From contig CAZNER010000002.1 in the NCBI GenBank assembly GCA_964572065.1, positions 1 through 55,600 of the forward strand: a stretch of DNA of 55,600 nt, read 5' to 3'. Position 1 is the stretch's first letter; each line of letters begins with the position of its first letter. The DNA is from CAZNER01 sp964572065. GTDB taxonomy: Bacteria > Patescibacteriota > Dojkabacteria > JAHIVN01. Shown here in pieces: positions 1 to 6,680 of the stretch. The notes under the pieces were generated by a model, which was given only the letters and a program-made list of their open reading frames with translations, made no database searches and was not told the origin of the DNA. The translations under genes and the position numbers were made by a program.

Positions 1-64
1 GTAGTTATAGTTTAGTATGTTATATTATAATAATGTACTAAAAAATAAGATAAGTTAATCACTG

Positions 65-1189
65 ATGGAATTATCTAGCGATAATATTTTTACAGTTACA
101 CAATTTAATACTCTTATAAAAGATGTTTGTAAGGAGCTTGGAGTTTTTAAGATAAAAGGAGAGATTACAGAGTTCAAAATCACTAAGAATAATGGTCTTG
201 CAATGACTTTATCTGATGGAAAAGCTAATTTAAAAGTAGGGGGTTATGCTCCAAATGTTAAGGGGATAGATATTGTCGAAGCAGGAATGGAAGTTGTAGT
301 AAGCGGAATAGCAGATATATATGTCCCCTATGGTTCTTTTTCTTTATCAGCATTTTCAGTTGAACCAGTTGGAGAAGGTGCTCTTGCAATTGCTTATCAG
401 AAGTTGAAGAAGAAATTAGAATCAGAAGGGTTATTTGCAGAAGAGCATAAACAAGAACTCCCTAAATTTATTACAAAAGTAGCATTGCTAACAGGAAAGG
501 ATTCCGCTGCATATTCAGATTTCATTAAGATATTAAAAGAAAACAATGTATCAGTAAATGTAACTTTTTATCCTGTTTTAGTTCAAGGACCTAAGTCTGT
601 AAAAAGTATTACTTCTGCACTCAAAGATGCAGAGAAAACAGATGTAGATGTAATTGTACTAACAAGAGGCGGAGGAAGTCTGGAAGACTTGAAGTCTTTT
701 AATGATGAAGAATTGGTTAAATTGGTATTTACGTATAGAATACCAATAATTGTTGGTGTAGGCCATGAAAAAGATGAGAGTGTTTGTGACTTTGTAGCTG
801 ATATTCGAGCCTCTACTCCATCACAAGCTGCTTACTATATTTTTGAACAAAATAGTAACTTTTTTGATGATATATGTGAAAGGGGGGATGTAATATATGA
901 TTATTTAGCTGAAGAGATACAGAAAATGAGGATTGAACTTGAAAAAAGAGTTGCTAGTTTAGAGAATACTGTAAGAATGTTTATTGATAGTATAAAGAAT
1001 AAGTTGACCAATTTAGAAAGGATTCTTAAATCTTTTGATATAAAGAGTATCTTAAAAAGAGGTTTTGCTTTAATCCAAAAAGATAAAGAAAATATTAAGT
1101 CTATTAAAAGCTTAAGTAAAAATGATAGGATTAAGACAACATTATTCGATGGTTCTTTTAAATCTGTTGTTGATAGTATTAATAAATAA
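65..1189 (+). CDS. xseA: Exodeoxyribonuclease VII large subunit
   Basis: Catalytic large subunit of exonuclease VII, which degrades single-stranded DNA to short oligonucleotides in the cytoplasm. Residues 1-100 form the OB-fold DNA-binding domain. The central catalytic domain carries the family signature RGGGSLEDL (201-209), followed by GVGHE (231-235) and ADIRASTPSQAA (245-256). The C-terminus from about 260 is the charged helical region that binds XseB. At 374 residues it is somewhat shorter than the usual 400-450. The start is the first ATG in frame; no Shine-Dalgarno is visible, but AT-rich -10-like sequence lies just upstream. xseB follows 45 nt downstream, so the two subunits are probably co-transcribed. 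Identification is from conserved motifs and the xseA-xseB pairing. Confidence 0.95.
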   Translation: MELSSDNIFTVTQFNTLIKDVCKELGVFKIKGEITEFKITKNNGLAMTLSDGKANLKVGGYAPNVKGIDIVEAGMEVVVSGIADIYVPYGSFSLSAFSVEPVGEGALAIAYQKLKKKLESEGLFAEEHKQELPKFITKVALLTGKDSAAYSDFIKILKENNVSVNVTFYPVLVQGPKSVKSITSALKDAEKTDVDVIVLTRGGGSLEDLKSFNDEELVKLVFTYRIPIIVGVGHEKDESVCDFVADIRASTPSQAAYYIFEQNSNFFDDICERGDVIYDYLAEEIQKMRIELEKRVASLENTVRMFIDSIKNKLTNLERILKSFDIKSILKRGFALIQKDKENIKSIKSLSKNDRIKTTLFDGSFKSVVDSINK

Positions 1190-1234
1190 TTAGTTGTAAA
1201 GATAAATAATAAATTAAATTTTAATTGAATTAGA

Positions 1235-1441
1235 ATGAATAGAAAATCTAACTGTAAAAAAATAAAAATTAATGAGATGATTAAAGATTTAGATAAAATT
1301 GTAAGAGGCTTTGAGGAAGGGAACATTGATATCGAGGATGGAATTACAAAATATAAAAAGGCTGCAGGAATTATTAAACAGATTAAAGGAGAAATTTCAT
1401 CAATCGAATTGAAAATCGAAAAGATTAAAAAAAATTATTAG
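1235..1441 (+). CDS. xseB: Exodeoxyribonuclease VII small subunit
   Basis: Small helical subunit, several copies of which assemble on the XseA C-terminal helix to make active exonuclease VII. The 68-residue product is of normal family length and has the expected character: a hydrophilic two-helix protein with the family pattern ...LDKIVRGFEEGNIDIEDGI, in which an acidic Leu-rich helix is followed by a turn and a Lys-rich helix. It follows xseA in the same direction after a 45-nt AT-rich spacer without a Shine-Dalgarno. The ATG used gives the typical length. Confidence 0.9.
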   Translation: MNRKSNCKKIKINEMIKDLDKIVRGFEEGNIDIEDGITKYKKAAGIIKQIKGEISSIELKIEKIKKNY

Positions 1442-1517
1442 ATTGGATTTTCAGTTTTGCATTAAATTATCCCCTCTGTTATTATGATACAGTAGTTAAT
1501 ATATAATGATTTAAATT

Positions 1518-2519
1518 ATGGCAGATCAAATAAATAATCCTTTAGAACCTAGTCAACAACCTTCAAATAGTCCAAATCCAAATCCAAATGATCCTCTTAT
1601 TTCAAGTAGTCAAGATTCACAGCAAAAAACAGATCCTATGTCTTCATCTATGATGCCAGATGCAAATCAAGATAGTGTGTCTGGACAGCAAAAAAGAGAA
1701 ACAGTAACGGAGAAAATAGATATGGATCCTGCAAATATAACTAAGCCTCAGGAAGCACAGGGAGTAAGTGTTACTGATAAACCTGATGTAGATAATAGTT
1801 TAGCTGGTAGTGATCAGGGAGGTACAACAGGAATGCAACCTGATTCAGCTCCCAAACCGGTTTCTGATATGGCAAAACCGGTACAGCCACCTGCTGTTGC
1901 GCCTGGAACGAATGAAAAATTAGACACCTTAAAACCTGACTTAGAGGCTGGTAGTAAAAAATTTGAAGATAATCAGGTGCCTGCACAGAATCCTCAATCT
2001 AATATTCCAGAAGGCCAAAGTAAGGTCTCAGATGAAGCTTTATCAGGAATGCAGGGGGATGAAAGTATACCGGAGGGTAATGCTTCAGCATCTGTACCTC
2101 CAGTAAGTAATATCGCTAAGCCGCCGGCTCAGCAGGTTAATTCAGATACAGAAAGTGGTTCTGACCAGACGTCAGTATCACCTCAAAATATAGTTAATCC
2201 GACAACTTCTTCTCCGGATGAAAATTTAAAAAAAACACATGAGCCTATTTTTGTGATGCCTGATCGTTTAGAGATGGGGCAGGTTGTAAATTTAAAGGTG
2301 AAAGTTGGTATGATTCCACATGTAATGGAAGAGGCTCATCATATTCAATCTATTGAATTATATGCAAATGATAAGCTTATCAATAAAGTTGAGTTGAATC
2401 CAAATGATAATAAAGTTCCAGAAGCAGATTTTCAAGTTGCGTTAGCAAAAGGCATGCAGTTGAAAGCTGTTGCTTACTGTAATGTGCATGGTAAATGGGA
2501 AAGTACAAAAACTATTTAA
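1518..2519 (+). CDS. Superoxide reductase-like (class II SORL) domain with long disordered N-terminus
   Basis: Residues 1 to about 235 are low-complexity, rich in Pro, Gln, Ser, Asn and Asp, with no membrane segment. Residues 240-333 match the neelaredoxin/desulfoferrodoxin superoxide-reductase fold. The presumed iron ligands are all present in order: His241 (THEP), His268 and His274 (HVMEEAH, the correct spacing of six), Cys321 and His324 (YCNVHGKWES). In this family a mononuclear Fe(His)4Cys centre reduces superoxide to peroxide without making oxygen, which suits an anaerobe. The Glu that usually precedes the first His is not conserved (Lys239). A TATAAT at 1502-1507 lies 10 nt before the ATG, so the message is probably nearly leaderless. 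The long disordered arm is unusual; SORs are normally 110-130 residues. Activity is inferred from ligands, not shown. Confidence 0.75.
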   Translation: MADQINNPLEPSQQPSNSPNPNPNDPLISSSQDSQQKTDPMSSSMMPDANQDSVSGQQKRETVTEKIDMDPANITKPQEAQGVSVTDKPDVDNSLAGSDQGGTTGMQPDSAPKPVSDMAKPVQPPAVAPGTNEKLDTLKPDLEAGSKKFEDNQVPAQNPQSNIPEGQSKVSDEALSGMQGDESIPEGNASASVPPVSNIAKPPAQQVNSDTESGSDQTSVSPQNIVNPTTSSPDENLKKTHEPIFVMPDRLEMGQVVNLKVKVGMIPHVMEEAHHIQSIELYANDKLINKVELNPNDNKVPEADFQVALAKGMQLKAVAYCNVHGKWESTKTI

Positions 2520-2528
2520 ACTGCCTCG

Positions 2529-2550
2529 GAAAGTATAATATATTACTTTC
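2529..2550 (+). promoter_or_regulatory. Dyad overlapping the -10 of the split orphan gene
   Basis: A 7-bp inverted repeat (GAAAGTA 2529-2535 / TACTTTC 2544-2550) brackets a TATAAT at 2534-2539, 17 nt before the ATG at 2557. A repressor site is a reasonable inference. There is no T-run after it, so it is unlikely to be a terminator for the preceding gene. Confidence 0.35.
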
Positions 2551-2556
2551 AGAATT

Positions 2557-2957
2557 ATGCCTGAAGAGACTGGTTCATGTTCTCCTAGAGAGATGTTTAA
2601 ACTGTATTATTTAGAAGAAGGTTTGTATGTATCTTGTACAATATGTGTAGAAGTAAGAGAAAATGCTCAGGGTGCAGAAACTTTAGAGAGTACGGATGGA
2701 AGCTTGTTGCGTTATAGAATCTTTAGAACTAATTTTTTTTAGAAGAAGCTATCATGTGTGTTTTTACTGGGAGGCGGCAATCAGAAAGAGGACCTGAAGT
2801 ATTAGATTTTATCCCGGTAATGGGAGCAATATCCTGCTTCGAATCACTTACTGGGAATCAAAATTTTGATAGGTTATTATTAAAGATACCAATAGAAAGT
2901 AATCAGGTGTTATCTATTGTTTTTACTGTATCTTCTTCACATTTCCAGTGTGAATAA
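2557..2957 (+). pseudogene. Orphan gene split by a frameshift at a T8 tract
   Basis: Two short frames (2557-2742, 61 codons; 2754-2957, 67 codons) join into one of about 133 residues if the ribosome slips back by one, or if one T is added, at the run of eight T at 2733-2740. The upstream frame ends in TAG right at the tract, and the downstream frame is open across it (Leu-Glu-Glu-Ala-Ile, then Met). I recognise no family. The joined product is soluble, has several Cys, and is close in size to the two unknown proteins that follow (147 residues each). A TATAAT lies 17 nt upstream. It may be a decayed gene, a homopolymer sequencing error or a programmed -1 frameshift; the sequence alone cannot say which. 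Confidence 0.4.
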
Positions 2958-3010
2958 AATTCATTAATATTTTACCAAGTGATACTTTTTGTAGAATATT
3001 TATATGTTTT

Positions 3011-3019
3011 TGGTATAAT
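3011..3019 (+). promoter_or_regulatory. Extended -10 promoter
   Basis: TGGTATAAT (hexamer 3014-3019), 32 nt before the ATG at 3052. A second TATACT-like box lies closer at about 3040. There is no clear -35. Confidence 0.45.
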
Positions 3020-3051
3020 ATATAATAGTTCTATATATTATACTATATACT

Positions 3052-3495
3052 ATGTTAAGTGAGCAGGGAGAGGGCATGACAGGGATAGAAGTAAATGCTG
3101 AAGATATAGCTTCTGGATTATATTTGATTTTTTCAAATATAGGAGGATCATATTTAGAATCTGATAGAGTATGCCATTTTCAGTTAAATAAAATGATTTT
3201 ACTTGAAGGAATATATTTTGTTTTAGATGAGATGCTACGGGGCATGTCTGGTCAGAATGAAAAAATTGCACTAGATATTTATTGCTGGGGGAGTGGTAAC
3301 TGGTATTATGTAATAAGGAATGATTTAGATTGGGATAAAATAATGATCGGTGATTATAGATTAGAGATTGATTGTCGCGGTGAATTTATGTCTATGAGAT
3401 TAATGAGTAGAACTAGAAGTAGTATGATAGTATTAGATGTAAGAAAGAAAGGGTTTAATTGGCTTGGAGATTGTATTATTTATTCCTATAACTAG
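3052..3495 (+). CDS. Orphan protein, 147 residues
   Basis: No family recognised. The product is soluble, rich in aromatic residues and Asp, with no signal peptide or membrane helix. Residues around 45-65 (FQLNKMILLEGIYFVL) resemble the stretch FQENIKLEQLYFII in the next orphan gene (4032-4475), and both proteins are exactly 147 residues when that gene is started at 4032. Both also carry an R..(F)NW.G pattern near the C-terminus. They are therefore probably distant paralogs. Extended -10 promoter upstream; no Shine-Dalgarno. The following 500 bp contain no gene but appear to encode a structured RNA. Confidence 0.55.
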   Translation: MLSEQGEGMTGIEVNAEDIASGLYLIFSNIGGSYLESDRVCHFQLNKMILLEGIYFVLDEMLRGMSGQNEKIALDIYCWGSGNWYYVIRNDLDWDKIMIGDYRLEIDCRGEFMSMRLMSRTRSSMIVLDVRKKGFNWLGDCIIYSYN

Positions 3496-3506
3496 AAATA
3501 ATTTTC
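3493..3506. repeat. 14-bp direct repeat, copy 1 (copy 2 at 3940-3953)
   Basis: TAGAAATAATTTTC occurs at 3493-3506, overlapping the stop codon of the upstream orphan gene, and again at 3940-3953 before the next orphan gene. Both are followed within two bases by CAGTT. The copies bracket the RNA-like region, which is consistent with a duplication or insertion scar. Confidence 0.4.
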
Positions 3507-3588
3507 TCAGTTACGGGATGGATTAGATCTTAAATTTATTTTTAACATAATCCCAAATCTTAAGTTGATTCTATTGTTGACCTATTTG

Positions 3589-3616
3589 TTGGCATGTATG
3601 CATGTATAGCTATAAT
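3589..3616 (+). promoter_or_regulatory. Promoter of the putative RNA gene
   Basis: TTGGCA (3589-3594), a 16-bp spacer and a perfect TATAAT (3611-3616). This is one of the few places in the window with both a recognisable -35 and -10. No coding frame follows it, so a non-coding transcript starting near 3623 is the simplest reading. Confidence 0.5.
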
Positions 3617-3622
3617 GTAATG

Positions 3623-3895
3623 CTATGTATAGTGTTGAATAGATGTAATAAAATCAAAATCTATTTGTAAGATATGTCTTTGAACTTTTTTATAAAAGTT
3701 TATAAAGTAAACAATTTAAGACATATATTTTATAAAAATAGGGTATTTTTTGGTCTCAAAAAATACCCAAAAAAAAGATTAGGGAAATGTTGATTGCATC
3801 AGTGAACATTCTTACTTCAGATCTCAAACCGCAAGAACATTTCCCTAAGACCCTGAAATTTATACAATCTTATTTCAGTAAATAATTTTTTTATT
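3623..3895 (+). ncRNA. Putative structured non-coding RNA
   Basis: A gene-free region of about 270 nt with a promoter in front, a run of consecutive hairpins, and a T-rich end. Stems seen directly: AATAGAT 3638-3644 / ATCTATT 3659-3665; ATATGTCTT 3672-3680 / AAGACATAT 3718-3726 enclosing AACTTTT 3683-3689 / AAAAGTT 3694-3700; a perfect 12-bp stem 3741-3752 / 3757-3768 with a 4-nt loop; a perfect 13-bp stem 3779-3791 / 3836-3848 with a 44-nt loop containing TTCTT/AAGAA; and CTGAAAT 3853-3859 / ATTTCAG 3872-3878 before seven T at 3886-3892. I do not recognise the motifs of RNase P RNA, tmRNA, SRP RNA or 6S RNA. Function unknown. Confidence 0.45.
3853..3892 (+). terminator. Terminator-like end of the putative RNA
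   Basis: A 7-bp stem (CTGAAAT / ATTTCAG) with a 12-nt loop, then T7 at 3886-3892. The gap between stem and T-run is longer than ideal, so it is only a plausible intrinsic terminator. Confidence 0.35.
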
Positions 3896-4008
3896 ACGAG
3901 TAAGCGGATAATGGAATCAACCATGTTTTTTCTAATAGTTAGAAATAATTTTCTTCAGTTTTGTGGCTGTGTGTAATCTCGTAATTTTTTTGATATAACA
4001 TATGATGT

Positions 4009-4017
4009 TGTTATACT
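4009..4017 (+). promoter_or_regulatory. Extended -10 promoter
   Basis: TGTTATACT (hexamer 4012-4017) lies 14 nt before the ATG at 4032 and decides the start chosen for that gene. Another box, TGATATAAC, is at 3991-3999. Confidence 0.4.
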
Positions 4018-4031
4018 TTTTGATGTATATT

Positions 4032-4475
4032 ATGGAATTTTTGAGAGGAGAAACAGATTGGGGGTATTTTGCTGTCAGCCCGGATATGATTGTAACAAAA
4101 ATAGGAGATATGATTAAAAAGTATGTTGGTAACGGAGAAGTTGGTGAATTTAGAGTAAGTTTTCAAGAAAATATAAAACTAGAACAGTTATATTTTATTA
4201 TAAGAGATTTGTGGGGAATAGGTTTCTTTGATGGCTTAAAAAGGTTAGTTTTCTGGGAAGATACTGAAGGGTATAGAATAGATTCATGTGATGGAGATAC
4301 AATTAAAGAAGATTGGAAGTGTATCTTACATGTGTTTGTATTTGAATCGACAAGGTATATAAAGATAACAAGTTGTATTAATGATCATGTGGTTAATTTT
4401 ATTTTTTGTAGTACAAGAACAGGGAATTGGAATGGATTTTATACTGTTGGAGAATTGTATAATAGTTCACTCTAA
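4032..4475 (+). CDS. Orphan protein, 147 residues, probable paralog of the 3052 gene
   Basis: No family recognised. The frame is open from 4002, but I chose the ATG at 4032 because a -10 box lies at 4012-4017 and because this start gives exactly the length of the related upstream orphan. The product is soluble, with many aromatic and acidic residues. FQENIKLEQLYFII near residue 45 parallels FQLNKMILLEGIYFVL of the 3052 product, and the C-terminal TRTGNWNGFY parallels KKGFNWLGD. Its last 9 bases overlap the end of the convergent GH18 gene. It lies just downstream of the putative RNA. Function unknown. Confidence 0.55.
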   Translation: MEFLRGETDWGYFAVSPDMIVTKIGDMIKKYVGNGEVGEFRVSFQENIKLEQLYFIIRDLWGIGFFDGLKRLVFWEDTEGYRIDSCDGDTIKEDWKCILHVFVFESTRYIKITSCINDHVVNFIFCSTRTGNWNGFYTVGELYNSSL

Positions 4476-5594
4476 TGTAAATTGTTTTTCAACTTCACCC
4501 CACATTTTTTTATCTTCACCTCCAAGCCTGTAGAAATCTATTCCACCGATTTCGTATTCTTGTACAATGTTTAACTTAGAGCTGGTGCTTTGTGAGTTTT
4601 CAAACCATACTTCATGGAAGTTGTCCTCATTATCAGTATATGTAAAGAAAGGTGAATTTGTTGATGAGTCGATTTCAATTTGAACATTATTAAGTTCAGA
4701 AATATTAACAGCTTCTTCATAGGTTATACCCTCTCCTTCTTCAGAAATCCAGTCATATCCATATAATGGTATTCCAAGATAAATTTTTTCGTTTGGAATC
4801 AATTCTCTAGCATGCTGTATAACTTCTTCTACCCAATCTGGCGGAGCTATGGCTCCGGCTTCAGATGTTGACCAGTGGTAATCATAAGCCATTATTTTCA
4901 TCTTGTCGCAGACTCCTCCTAGAGTTTCCCAATCTTGTGCTTTTGGTCCGTTCCATGTCCCGGGTTCTTCGTTTTTAGCGTGAAGATGAATACCTAAAAG
5001 TTTATTATTCTCATGAAGGCTGTTTGCTAGCTCTATTATAAACTGCGAATAGTTATCTTTGTCTTCTTCATTTAAATTTTCGTAATTTAAACTTACTCCA
5101 TCATATTGATTTGCAATTACCAATATATCATTTATATGTTTTTGCTTTTTTTCAGTATCAGCAATTATAGATGCCAAAGGTTCTCTTTCAAATTCATTAG
5201 AGATGATTGGTAGAATTTTAATATTGTTTAACTCAAAGTAACTCTTAATTTCAGTATCCTCAGCACCAGAAAAAGGAGATATTTCTTCATTCATATTTAA
5301 TTCATACCAAAATGGAGAGACAGAATCGATATATTTACTGTAATTTTTTATACTTTCAAAACCGTTGTCTTGGTCCCACCATACAATTGTAGCTGCAATA
5401 TTTGTTGAAAGATTTACTTTTTCTTCAGCTATTTCATTAGACTCATCCTGTTCCTCTTGAATATAGTTTGATAGATTATTTTTGAGTGTCTCATTTGAAA
5501 AAATTCTTATTACTATAATTGTATAAATTAAAGAAACGATTGCAAGTGTTTGGAGAATTATAATTATTAGTAATAATTTTGTTGTTTTACTCAT
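4467..5594 (-). CDS. Membrane-anchored glycoside hydrolase family 18 protein
   Basis: GH18 enzymes cleave beta-1,4-linked N-acetylglucosamine polymers by substrate-assisted catalysis. Numbered from the ATG at 5594, residues 5-30 form one membrane helix, followed by an acidic linker and a (beta/alpha)8 domain. The catalytic strand reads DGVSLNYENL (D165 to E172); it keeps the acid/base Glu172 but has Ser and Asn where the family usually has Asp, so activity may be reduced or altered. KIMAYDYHW and LGIPLYGYDW further on are typical of the YaaH/spore-germination branch. The longer start at 5651 is possible, but the 5594 ATG puts the helix in a normal anchor position. It ends in TGA at a natural GH18 end, which supports TGA being a stop here. 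Probably acts on peptidoglycan or chitin-like glycans outside the cell. Confidence 0.85.
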   Translation of the reverse strand: MSKTTKLLLIIIILQTLAIVSLIYTIIVIRIFSNETLKNNLSNYIQEEQDESNEIAEEKVNLSTNIAATIVWWDQDNGFESIKNYSKYIDSVSPFWYELNMNEEISPFSGAEDTEIKSYFELNNIKILPIISNEFEREPLASIIADTEKKQKHINDILVIANQYDGVSLNYENLNEEDKDNYSQFIIELANSLHENNKLLGIHLHAKNEEPGTWNGPKAQDWETLGGVCDKMKIMAYDYHWSTSEAGAIAPPDWVEEVIQHARELIPNEKIYLGIPLYGYDWISEEGEGITYEEAVNISELNNVQIEIDSSTNSPFFTYTDNEDNFHEVWFENSQSTSSKLNIVQEYEIGGIDFYRLGGEDKKMWGEVEKQFTLE

Positions 5595-5752
5595 GGCAGT
5601 TGTTATAAGTGAATTATTAATTATTGTAACTAATAAATATGTTGTTGCCAAGTCAGAAGTTGGATTTTAACTTAGAAGTTTTATTCTACTATTTTCAAAT
5701 TAAATATTCTGCTACAATAGTTTTAGATATTAAATAATGTATTTTTAAACTT

Positions 5753-6511
5753 ATGAATAAAAGTAATATTAAAAAGTTTAGAATACTTTACAATAAGTTA
5801 GATGAAGTTATTTCTGACAGGATTAAGGAGAAACGGAATATTTCCTTTATTCAGAAATTGAATAAATTTATCAATGAATATCCTTCCTATAAAAATATTA
5901 AGGATGAGGTGCGTTTGATACATGATCTGAGGAATGTGATTATTCACGAGGAGAAATACCTAGATGACATAACTATACCAACCGATGCATTCTTGGACAG
6001 AATTGCAGATGTTATTAAACATATGAATAATCCTCAGACAGCAATAGATATAGCTTCAACTTGTGTTTATTGTTGTTGCTTGGATGATAAAATTTCAGAT
6101 GTTATACAAGTTATGGCAGAGAAAATATATAGTCAGGTTCCTGTATTATCAGATAAGAATAAATCAAAAGATTTAATAGGTGTTTTCTCTGAGGCTTGTA
6201 TTGCAGCGATATTAGGGGAACAAGGTCTGGGTTTAAAGAAAGAGGTTCTTTTGGATGATGATTCGAGAATAGAAGATATAATTGAAATCGTTAAAGAACC
6301 AATTAATGAAGGTTGGGATTTCATACCTAAGGATTTAGATGTTTATAAAGTACAGGAGTTATTTCATAATAAGACTTTTAAGAATGCTAAGCTTGAGAAT
6401 GCTAGACTTGGAGTTCTTTTTGTAACTGAACAAGGTAAGAGGGATGAAAAGATACTAGGGGTGATTACGACTTGGGATTTATCAAGAATTGAGCGACTTA
6501 AAAATAGATAA
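5753..6511 (+). CDS. HEPN-like domain fused to a CBS domain pair
   Basis: The N-terminal 100 residues are helical and contain RNVIIH at 60-65 within an amphipathic helix, the R-N-x3-H active-site pattern of HEPN ribonucleases. Residues from about 103 to 160 (CLDDKISDVIQVMAEKIYSQ, then VPVLSD) and from about 185 to 248 (ending ILGVITTWDLSRI) are recognisable CBS motifs, which in other proteins form a sensor for adenine nucleotides. The order HEPN-CBS-CBS suggests an RNase gated by nucleotide binding, but this is inference. There is no signal peptide, so it is cytoplasmic. It stands alone, and a folded RNA element starts 6 nt after its stop. Alternatively the HEPN-like region is only structural. 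Confidence 0.6.
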   Translation: MNKSNIKKFRILYNKLDEVISDRIKEKRNISFIQKLNKFINEYPSYKNIKDEVRLIHDLRNVIIHEEKYLDDITIPTDAFLDRIADVIKHMNNPQTAIDIASTCVYCCCLDDKISDVIQVMAEKIYSQVPVLSDKNKSKDLIGVFSEACIAAILGEQGLGLKKEVLLDDDSRIEDIIEIVKEPINEGWDFIPKDLDVYKVQELFHNKTFKNAKLENARLGVLFVTEQGKRDEKILGVITTWDLSRIERLKNR

Positions 6512-6516
6512 AAAAA

Positions 6517-6624
6517 TGGTAGACACTTATTTACATTTGAGGAACCGATATTTGATTATTACTAATCAAATGACGGGCAAAAGCATACTTCCTCGCACTT
6601 ATGTCTTTCAACAAGCATCTACCA
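6517..6624 (+). ncRNA. Folded RNA element after the HEPN-CBS gene
   Basis: Nested helices: TGGTAGA 6517-6523 / TCTACCA 6618-6624; GAGGAA 6539-6544 / TTCCTC 6589-6594; CCG 6545-6547 / CGG 6574-6576; ATTTGATTA 6550-6558 / TAATCAAAT 6563-6571 with a TTAC loop. All helices are compatible, giving one long rod. There is no T-run after it, so it is not a simple terminator. It lies between two same-strand genes and could be a 3' UTR structure, an element in front of the GH1 gene, or a small RNA. No known class recognised. Confidence 0.45.
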
Positions 6625-6644
6625 ATTTAAAAATAGCACAAAGA

Positions 6645-6653
6645 TGTTATACT
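6645..6653 (+). promoter_or_regulatory. Extended -10 promoter of the GH1 gene
   Basis: TGTTATACT (hexamer 6648-6653), 27 nt before the TTG start at 6681. Confidence 0.45.
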
Positions 6654-6680
6654 GTCAAATATTAAATTAATTGAAGAATT

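Noticed and set aside
901..1326. 141-codon minus-strand frame over xseA-xseB
   Set aside because: Antisense shadow of two well-supported genes; its hydrophobic character is the complement of Lys/Glu-rich codons.
3741..3776. Simple Rho-independent terminator for the upstream orphan gene
   Set aside because: The perfect 12-bp stem is followed by A8, not T, on the plus strand, and lies about 250 nt from the gene.
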